Shown here one piece after another: positions 56,836-64,000 of a DNA stretch of 64,000 bases. Made by a program: the position numbers and the translations under genes. Numbering within the stretch: the first letter of the stretch is position 1; each line of letters begins with the position of its first letter. The stretch is from Cordylochernes scorpioides. Taxonomy: Eukaryota > Arthropoda > Arachnida > Pseudoscorpiones > Chernetidae. The notes beneath the pieces are model-generated. The model searched no databases, was not told where the DNA came from, and worked only from the letters and a program-made list of their open reading frames with translations. The stretch is from assembly GCA_030710605.1 (NCBI GenBank), contig CP092879.1, forward strand, positions 47,140,576-47,204,575. Reading direction: 5' to 3'.

Positions 56836-58437
56836 TGGTAATTTAAACCAACAACCCCATATTGTATATAACTTATAATAAGATTTAATGTTGTATAATA
56901 GAAACACATCTGTAAATGATTATACGTATTACTAGACGAATGGCCCGGGCAACGCCCGGGGTTTACCCGAGTGTGAATATATTTTAGAAACGTTGTCTTG
57001 GGTGGTCGCTATAGACAGGGTGGTCTGTATAGACAGGTGTATGTATCACACAGCCGATAACAGGGTTGTCTAGGGTGGCCGCTATAGACAGGGTGGTCTG
57101 TATAGACAGGTGTATGTATCACACTGCTGATAACAGGGTTGCCTGAAGTGACTGCTATAGACAGGGTGGTCTGTATAGACAGGTGATTGTAACACACTGA
57201 TGATAACAGGGTTGCCTAGAGTGACCGCTATAGACAGGGTGGTCTGTATAGACAGGTGGATGTATCACACAGCTGATAACAGGGTTGTCTAGAGTGGCCG
57301 CTATAGACAGGGTGGTCTGTAAAGACAGGTGGATGTATCGCACAGCTGATAACAGGGTTGTCTAGAATGGCCGCTATATACAGGGTGGTCTGTATAGACA
57401 GGTGGATGTATCACACAGCTGATAACAGGGGTGTCTAGAGTGGCCGCTATAGACAGGGTGACCTGTATAGACAGGTGGATGTAACACACTGCTGATAACA
57501 GGGTTGTCTAGAATGGCCGCTATAGACAGGTGGATGTAACAGACTGCTGATAACAGGGTTGTCTAGAGGGGGGCAGGGAGGACACGTGTTCGCCGGCAGC
57601 CAATGGGCGCGCATTCTATCCGTGAGCTTCAGACATACAGACAGAATAAGGCAATTATATAAGTAGATTGACATGTGTCTTTACATCATCATATGTAATG
57701 TAATTTGTACAAACTGAGGATAAATTAATAAAAATCTGTAATAGATTAAGAGTTGATCTAAGCAAGAGATATAAGTCATAACGTCAAAATCGAGATAGAT
57801 TTAGAACTCCCACAACAAGGTCTAAAAATAGACCAGACCACCCACACTTCACATCTGGTGGAATGCAAAGCCCCCTCTCACACCTGGTGACATGCAAAGC
57901 CCCCTTTCTCAGAAACGGCCCCCTGTCACATAAGGCCCCCCCCGTCTTTAACCTATAAATACAGTCACTTTACAGTCACTTGACAGTTAGTTCACCCTCA
58001 GCGCAAGCTCACGTCGGTTGTCACCAAGGTCCTCCTCATTCACCATGTAGACTTGTAAGGACTCTTCTATCTCCATCTTTCGCTCCTAGCTCAACTTTTA
58101 TCTGTTAACGGAACTTTCTTAGTGCAACTGTGTCTTCGTTTTTTGTGTGGGCATTCCCAAGCTTTCCACTCTGCCTCGACCACGACTGCCTGTACTCTGT
58201 GAGGACTTTTAAAGGACTTACAAGGTGCAGAGAGGTACTGGAAAACTCCCCATCCTGACTGTTCCTCTCGGTCAACACAGTATAGCGAGAGTCAGCACCT
58301 CATCATCACAAAGTTAATCGACAGGATTCTACAAGAGCTACCAGAACTTCAACTCATTACAGCTAGTCGACAGGATATTGCAGAGGCTACCAGACCTCTT
58401 CTTATTACATTAGTCGACAGTATCTCATCTCATTACA
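56836..58437 (+). repeat. 3' LTR of the 6-kb element, split by a Helitron
   Basis: Nearly identical to the 5' LTR, with TATAAATAC near 57954. It is interrupted between GTATTA and TTGACATG by the element at 56932-57667; the 5' LTR keeps the uninterrupted GTATTATTGACATG at about 52475. The Helitron therefore arrived after the LTR element. Confidence 0.9.
56932..57667 (-). mobile_element. Non-autonomous Helitron nested in the 3' LTR
   Basis: 736 bp. The minus strand starts TCTACTTATATAATTGCC and ends with hairpin CCCGGGC-GTT-GCCCGGG, 12 nt, CTAG. It sits exactly between A (56931) and T (57668), proved by the unoccupied sequence in the partner LTR. The interior has about seven tandem 73-bp units (GGGTGGTCTGTATAGACAGG), the same family as the 72-bp array at 39607-41733 but with CTATAGACAG where most units there have CTATGACAG. 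Confidence 0.93.
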
Positions 58438-58440
58438 TAT

Positions 58441-59060
58441 ATATATATGAACCAAAAGAAGTACACACATCTCTTCCTTTATTTATGTATTAAAACAATG
58501 CGCAATACGTAAATTCAATAGTAAAAAAATATATTATTGTTTGGTAATAAGGAATGAGCCACAACACTAGTTTTAGCAAGAGTTCAGACAAAAAGATAAC
58601 CTGTATACCATGGTTTAGAGAATTGGCATTCATCGGTACATGGACGGCTTCGCTTTCAGATCATTCTACGATGTGGTCGAACTGACCCTGCTTACCACCA
58701 CGGCGATGTTGAAGCTTTCTCGTCCTAACAGTATTGAATTTCTCTATAAAGATCACATCTCCCATCAAAATAGACGTCAAAATCTGAAGCCATCTATTGG
58801 CGTCTAGTTTCGACGTCAATTTTGACGCGAGATATGATCTTTATTTTTATAGATCAATATCCTCCAGATAAAATTTCCATCTAGTATTGAATTTGTTGCC
58901 GTTATAATTTATTTTATTTATTTTGCTTTGACTCTTTCTGTAATTATCTGATGGTGATAGACGAGTGCAACCTGTGTAGTGATTTCTCTTTATTTTTATA
59001 ATTTCACTTTCAGCATCCTCTATGAAAAAAAAAAAAAGATATAGATTACTTCCAGTATTG
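58441..59060. other. Intron 2, copy B, no gene
   Basis: Collinear with 27250-27867. Confidence 0.6.
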
Positions 59061-59264
59061 CAAGAAAGCATTAGACGCCGCAGTTCGTTTTATTGACCGG
59101 ATTAAAGGAAGCTTTTGGGAAATCTCTTCTTCACGTCTAAATAAAAAAAAAATATGGTCAATAACCTTATTTATACGTTTTTTAGTTAGCTAAAGAAGGG
59201 CTTTCCTGAAAGCTTCCTTTAATCAAATCAATTAAAAAGAGTTTCAACGTCTAATGCTTTCTTG
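59061..59264. repeat. Foldback element, copy B
   Basis: Counterpart of 27868-28067. Downstream GTGTATAT near 59372 is the unoccupied hAT site. Confidence 0.8.
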
Positions 59265-59409
59265 TAATTTGTCGGAATCCTGTTTGGGCGCTGAGGCTGA
59301 GTGACCTACTTCTGTGACTATACACTCGCTCGCTCCGTGATCTAAGATGTACATACTTTTTTAACGGATTTGTGTATATCCTTTTCCTTTCGGGAAATCT
59401 GTATAAGAC

Positions 59410-59680
59410 CAGGGGTCTTAACAACGTTTATATATAAAGGTCGCCTCTCCCGTCAAAATAGATGCCATCTATTGACCGCCGCCGCAAACTATCTGCCTCG
59501 GGGCGGTGACAAAGCCACAACACCAGCTTTGACAAACTGAGAAGCGTCCAACTGAATACCATGGTTCCGAGCTAATAGCCCTCGTCAGTCTAGAACGGAC
59601 TTTACTCCATGAGATCCACAAGGGATCCAATGGAATCCTCACAATCTGCCAAAGAGATGTTTAGCTGGCAAAATGGCTAG
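59410..59680 (-). repeat. SINE-like repeat, copy B
   Basis: Counterpart of 29470-29735, reverse complement of 7140-7400. Confidence 0.6.
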
Positions 59681-59746
59681 GACACATATATATTAATAAA
59701 GTTTGTATTGTGCAACTTGTCTAAATCCTCAATCCTGTGGTAAGTG

Positions 59747-59965
59747 GTGGGGGTGTCTTGTCCATGGAGCAGATAAGATCGGTCAGTGCACCCTGATCAC
59801 AATACTGGCCAACTGAGGTGCCTTGTTTGTATGGATGTCCTCTTCTGGATTGATGGTGGTGGCGGTGTCTTGTTCATGGAGTAGATCAGATCGGTCCGTG
59901 CACCCTGATCACAATACCAGCCAAAAAAGGCGCCTTGTTCGTATGGATGTCCTCTTCTGGATTGA
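59747..59965 (+). repeat. ~110-bp tandem duplication upstream of exon 3 (copy B)
   Basis: Two units starting GTGGTGG and ending CCTCTTCTGGATTGATG. Copy A has one. The units have diverged (AGCAGATAAGATCGGTCAG against AGTAGATCAGATCGGTCCG). Confidence 0.85.
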
Positions 59966-60062
59966 TGTCTGCCATATATAGGGCTGCAGCATCAATCCTG
60001 TGAATACCTCAAGTGTATTGAATCCATGCTTCTATATGTTGTGTGTCCAGTGTTCCTGGCAG

Positions 60063-60190
60063 AGCCTAGTGCCCTACCTCCGGACCTTCCAGCTCTGGTG
60101 GCCTCACGGATAGGACATATGTTCCGTGTAGCTCTACAGGCAACCCGTCGCCGAGTCCGCAAGTCCACGACTCCCGACATCCATGTTGAG
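60063..60190 (+). CDS. Exon 3 of mucin-like gene, copy B
   Basis: Acceptor CCTGGCAG|AGCC and donor GTTGAG|GTAGAT as in copy A, again 128 nt and in phase with exon 2. Encodes the same PPDLPALVASRIGHMFRVAL segment. Only about 20 bases separate its donor from the MITE at 60211. The next exon should lie beyond this window or was not recognised; nothing in 60740-64000 looks like an exon of this protein. Confidence 0.6.
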
Positions 60191-60210
60191 GTAGATCTAT
60201 TTTCTTACTA

Positions 60211-60733
60211 TAAGGTGGTCCCAAAATTTCGTGTTTTTTCCTAAAACGTTATTTTTCTTATTACTTGTCGAATAATATTATTACGGCGAATACATAATGC
60301 AATTATAATAAAATATGATGCAGCTTATGATTGTAGAAAGACATTTGAAAATTATCCCGCATGTGTTTCTTTTGAATGAAAAATAGAAAACTATCTTAAT
60401 GAGAAATAACGATTTTTTCTAACCTTAGGGATGAAGTATGAAAGGATGAATTTTAAAGAGTAATGATAAAAGGAAAAATAAAGTGTTCCGTTTATCATTA
60501 CCCTTCACAATTCATCCTTTCATACCTCATCCCTAAGGTTATAAAAAATCGTTATTTCTCATTAAGATAATTTTCGATTTTTCGTTCAAAAGAAACACAT
60601 GCGGGATAATTTTCAAATGTCTTTCCACATAATACAATTACTTTATACATAATACAAAGACATTATACATAAAGGCGAATAATATTGGTATTTCAATTTT
60701 TGCAAGTGTTTACCAACTTTTGGGACAACGTTG
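60211..60733. mobile_element. Mariner-type MITE with large palindrome
   Basis: 523 bp. TAAGGTGGTCCCAAAATTTC at the left and CTTTTGGGACAACGTTG at the right, TA flanks. The centre (about 60342-60628) is a palindrome with ~130-bp arms (AAAGACATTTGAAAATTATC). Copy A's contig stops 20 or so bases into this element. Confidence 0.85.
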
Positions 60734-60876
60734 TAATTAGCGTCCCATTATGAGAAAAACTAGAAGACGAGAAGTTTATTTTATTGGGATATCCTACCGC
60801 GGACTCTGTCATATCCCATAGGCCATCGACACTGGTGGAAATTTCAAGAATCGCTGACAAAAAGATAATCTTACAT

Positions 60877-61767
60877 ACACTCACGGACAAAACTTAAGGA
60901 AGTGGAAAGTCTTTTTTGTCCTTGTTATCTATTTTTAAAGGAGACAGAGGCAATTTTGTTCACACTTGGTTATCTCGTGTGTCTTCAATAAAGGTCACTG
61001 AGTATCGAATATCTTTCAGAGTTATTGTCTGAATCCTAATATACATGCTAAAAGGTACAACTTCCTTAAGTTTTGTCCATGAGTGTATCTTTCAGAGTTA
61101 TTGTCTGAATCCCGATATATATGCTAAAACGTACAACGTCCTTAAGTTTTGTCCATGAGTGTATCTTTCAGAGTTATTGTCTGAATCCCGATATACATGC
61201 TAAAAGGTACAACTTCCTTAAGTTTTGTCCATGAGTATATCTTTCAGAGTTATTTTCTGAATCCCGATATACATGCTAAAAGGTACAACTTCCTTAAGTT
61301 TTGTCCATGAGTATATCTTTCAGAGTTATTGTCTGAATCCCGATATGCATGCTAAAAGGTACAACTTCCTTAAGTTTTGTCCATGAGTGCAGATTTCAGA
61401 GTTATTGTCTCAATCCCGATATGCATGCTAAATGGTACAACTTCCTTAAGTTTTGTCCATGAGTACGAGTATATCTTTCAGAGTTATTGTCTCAATCCCG
61501 ATATACATACTAAATGGTACAACTTCCTTAAATTTTGTCCATGAGTATATCTTTCAGAGTTATTTTCTGAATCCCGATATACATGCTAAAAGGTACAACT
61601 TCCTTAAGTTTTGTCCATGAGTATATCTTTCAGAGTTATTGTCTGAATCCCGATATGCATGCTAAAAAGTAAAACTTCCTTAAGTTTTGTCCATGAGTGT
61701 ATCTTTCAGAGTTATTGTCTCAATCCCGATATACATGTTGAAAGGTAAAACTTCCTGTCCATGAGTG
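60877..61767 (+). mobile_element. Tc1-type MITE with 76-bp terminal array
   Basis: The left terminus is CACTCACGGACAAAACTTAA after TA. The first right terminus (TTAAGTTTTGTCCATGAGTG) ends at 61085. The terminal 76 bp (TCTTTCAGAGTTATTGTCTG ... TCCATGAGTGTA) then repeats about nine times to 61767, including the whole inverted terminus each time. Confidence 0.85.
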
Positions 61768-61779
61768 TACATACTGCGA

Positions 61780-62460
61780 CTCTCACATTTCTCTCGTAAT
61801 ATCATTGTTGTGTATAAAGTTTCATTGATAGAATAAAGTTCCATTGTTGCGGATAAAGTTTAATAAAGTTGCGGGTAAAGTAGTCATTGTTGTGTAAAAA
61901 TATTAATTGTTGCCGAAAAGTTTCATTGTTACTGATATAAAGCAGTCATGGTTATTGGTAAAGTCACATTGTTGCAGAGATAAAAAAAAATGTTATTTTA
62001 TATAACGTTTCATTGTTGGGTAAAAAGTTTATTAGAGTTTCGGTTAACGTAGTCATTGTTGTGTAAAAAGAGTCATTGTTGCCGATAGATTTCCATTATT
62101 GCGGATCAAGTATCATTATTGTGGGTATATAATAGTTTATTTGTTGCGGATAAAGTTCTATTGTTGCGGATTAGGTATTCATTGTTGTATAAAAAGAATC
62201 ATTGTAACCGATAGATTCTCTTTGTTGCGGATTAAGTACTCGTTGTTATGGGTAAATTTTGATAGTAGCGGGTAAATTGATCATTGTTGTGTTGAAACTA
62301 TCATTGTTGCGTGTAATGATTCCTTGTTAGGATAAATTTTCATTGTTGTGGGTAAAGTTTCATTGTGTTGCAGATTAAATTCTAAAGTTTTGTATAAATA
62401 TTCATTGCTGCAGATAAAACATCTTTGTTATGATAAAGTGTTATTTGTGCTGTACCTTTT
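61780..62460. repeat. Degenerate ~20-30-bp tandem repeat
   Basis: Diverged units of TCATTGTTGCGGATAAAGTT with variable spacing. No gene. Confidence 0.7.
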
Positions 62461-62479
62461 ATCATATATATCGGAACTC

Positions 62480-62640
62480 AGACAATAACTTTGAAAGATG
62501 TTTGGTATACATTACCTATATTGAAGACACATGAGCTAACCAAGTGTGAACAAATGTGCCTCTGTCTCCTTAAAAAAATGACCGACGATATCAAAAAATG
62601 AAACTTCTTTAGTGTTGTCCACACACACACATGAGAGTAT
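62480..62640 (-). mobile_element. Fragment of Tc1-type MITE
   Basis: Reverse-orientation interior of the 60877 family (AGACACATGAGCTAACCAAG, CCTCTGTCTCCTT) ending GTTGTCCACACAC...CATGAGAGTA. Confidence 0.65.
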
Positions 62641-62641
62641 A

Positions 62642-62894
62642 CAGTAGAACATACTTCACGATAAGACACTCGCGCTATAGAACACCTCTCTATAAAGAAC
62701 AGTGTCCATTTGCAAAATTAGCTTTTTTATTATTAAGCAACTCTCCAGTAAGAAGACACCTCTCCATAAAGGACAGTTTTCATTTGCAAATTTATCATTT
62801 TTTACTATTTAGTTACTCTCCGGTAAAAGGACACCTCTCCCTAAAGGACACTTTGGCCATGCAATTAGGTGTCCTTTACAGGGAGGACCTGCTG
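62642..62894. mobile_element. Single-copy pogo-like MITE
   Basis: 253 bp. TA|CAGTAGAACATACTTCACG ... GGGAGGACCTGCTG|TA. The interior has GGACACCTCTCCCTAAAGGA and ACTCTCCGGTAA words and no large array, so it resembles the unexpanded progenitor of 9786-11888 and 36898-39377. Confidence 0.75.
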
Positions 62895-63244
62895 TATATG
62901 ATTTAATATAGTATACACTTTTTTATATGGATTACTTTCCAGATTTATTTTATTCGCTTATAATAATAATAAAAACCCTAAATGCTTTAATAAAAGGAAA
63001 GAGCAACTATAAGAAGCTGGGTGGAAGTGGCAATACGGAGTTTATCCCAATTCTTAGATATCTCTGAGAGAGATGGTGATGGTGGACAGAATATAAATCC
63101 ATTAGAGGAGGTATACTCGCGACCCCAGCGTCTATTTCGCTGGACCGTAACCTCGGTCCGGGGCGGAGGCAAGCGGACATCCCGGCCGCGGGGACAAAGG
63201 GCGGGAAGCCTGCGCTGAATTGATAGCCCTGGCTCATCCTGCCG
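62895..63244. other. Unique sequence with GC-rich block, no gene
   Basis: 63110-63244 is GC-rich (GGACATCCCGGCCGCGG) and precedes the next array. Short minus-strand ORFs extend from the array and are not convincing. Confidence 0.5.
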
Positions 63245-63850
63245 GGGGAAAGTTGTGGTGTAACGACATGTGGCGGGACAAATGTCCGACATCGGTCCCC
63301 AACTGTCACTCCTGTTGCTCGGTGTTTGTGGTGTAACGACATGTGGCGGGACAAATGTCCGACATCGGTCCCCAACTGTCACTCCTGTTGCTCGGTGTTT
63401 GTGGTGTAACGACATGTGGCGGGACAAATGTCCGACATAGGTCCCCAACTGTCACTCCTGTTGCTCGGTGTTTGTGGTGTAACGACATGTGGCGGGACAA
63501 ATGTCCGACATCGGTCCCCAACTGTCACTCCTGTTGCTCGGTGTTTGTGGTGTAACGACATGTGGCGGGACAAATGTCCGACATAGGTCCCCAACTGTCA
63601 CTCCTGTTGCTCGGTGTTTGTGGTGTAACGACATGTGGCGGGACAAATGTCCGACATCGGTCCCCAACTGTCACTCCTGTTGCTCGATGTTTGTGGTGTA
63701 ACGACATGTGGCGGGACAAATGTCCGACATCGGTCCCCAACTGTCACTCCTGTTGCTCGGTGTTTGTGGTGTAACGACATGTGGCGGGACAAATGTCCAA
63801 CATCGGTCCCCAACTGTCACTCCTGTTGCTCGTTGTTTGTGGGGTAAAGA
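63245..63850. repeat. 73-bp minisatellite
   Basis: About eight highly uniform units: TGTGGTGTAACGACATGTGG, CGGGACAAATGTCCGACATC, GGTCCCCAACTGTCACTCC, TGTTGCTCGG. Contains GGACAAATGTCC, a perfect dyad. Some units have ATAGG for ATCGG, in a pattern of alternation. Confidence 0.95.
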
Positions 63851-63859
63851 CATAAAAGA

Positions 63860-64000
63860 CTTTCAACTTCCATAAGTTTTGTCCAAGAGTGTATCTTTCA
63901 GAGTTATTGTCTGAATCCCGATATACATGTTAAATGTACAACTTCCTTACGTTTTGTTCATGAGTGTATCTTTCAGAGTTATTGTCTGAATCCCGAAATA
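63860..64000 (+). mobile_element. 76-bp Tc1-type MITE terminal units, truncated by window end
   Basis: CATAAGTTTTGTCCAAGAGTG followed by two TCTTTCAGAGTTATTGTCTG units, the same as 61010-61767. Continues past the window. Confidence 0.8.

Larger units (their letters stand above)
52381..58437 (+). mobile_element. 6-kb non-coding LTR retroelement (copy B only)
   Basis: Direct repeats 52381-53247 (867 bp) and 56836-58437 (866 bp after removing a 736-bp nested Helitron) start TGGTA and end ATTACA. The interior of ~3.6 kb has no long ORF on either strand, so this is a LARD-like, non-autonomous element. Just inside the left LTR, two tiny ORFs (MTKTKDDTTKK..., then MEEQTDHSNETTKQSLSQKE) look like Gag remnants. 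The insertion lies in a (TA)n tract, so the target duplication is ambiguous. Copy A is uninterrupted at about 27252. Confidence 0.88.
30288..60240. repeat. Copy B of the duplicated locus
   Basis: Second copy of 1938-30187. It begins abruptly inside the 33-bp minisatellite, so everything upstream of that array, including exon 1, is missing here. It runs past the point where copy A stops and joins unduplicated sequence near 60240. It carries its own set of insertions, absent from copy A. Confidence 0.95.

Noticed and set aside
62987-63853. Overlapping ORFs on both strands with HMSLHHKHRATGVTVGD-type repeats
   Set aside because: Read-through of the 73-bp minisatellite; successive ORFs are offset by the 73-bp period.

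Overview
This is eukaryotic, AT-rich, extremely repeat-dense DNA. It contains spliced exons, DD37D mariner, hAT, Ty3/Gypsy and Helitron-type elements, many MITEs and many minisatellites, and no bacterial-style operons, rRNA or tRNA. The repertoire suggests an invertebrate, probably an arthropod. A copepod such as a sea louse is my guess, but nothing in the window proves the species.

Layout: the window holds the same ~28-30 kb locus twice in direct orientation. Copy A is about 1938-30187 and copy B about 30288-60240, separated by exactly 100 N (30188-30287). The second contig continues into unduplicated sequence (60240-64000). The copies are almost identical base by base but differ by many clean transposon insertions. 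A 100-N placeholder with both contig ends inside repeats is what two haplotypes scaffolded in series look like; a true recent tandem duplication is the alternative.

Gene content: I can support one host gene, on the + strand. Exon 1 (776-815) encodes a signal peptide. A very large exon 2 (16890-20568 in A, 46781-50458 in B) encodes a Ser/Thr-rich, mucin-like ectodomain with 27-residue tandem repeats. A 128-nt exon (30010-30137 in A, 60063-60190 in B) continues in matching phase. Exon 1 exists only upstream of copy A because copy B is cut off by the gap. Copy A carries a 1-bp frameshift in exon 2; copy B is open throughout. Nearly everything else lies in the two large introns of this gene.

Mobile elements only in copy A: an intact DD37D mariner (5169-6473), a foldback element (15070-15271), a probable solo LTR (21210-21525), a Ty3/Gypsy element with about 108-bp LTRs (21847-26113), a MITE (26523-26942) and an internally deleted hAT (28184-29430). 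Only in copy B: a mariner-derived MITE (35356-35605), foldback elements (36520-36739, 41764-41981, 46261-46469), a Helitron carrying a 72-bp minisatellite (39607-41733), a MITE (51885-52098), and a 6-kb LTR element without coding capacity (52381-58437) with a second Helitron (56932-57667) nested in its right LTR. Empty target sites in the other copy give precise ends for most of these.

Two themes stand out. Several minisatellites appear to have grown from the ends or interior of DNA transposons (pogo-like TIR, another Tc1-like TIR, Helitron). A family of ~200-220-bp palindromic elements makes 12-14-bp target duplications and carries a recurring stem-loop followed by GAAA that resembles part of a hammerhead ribozyme core.
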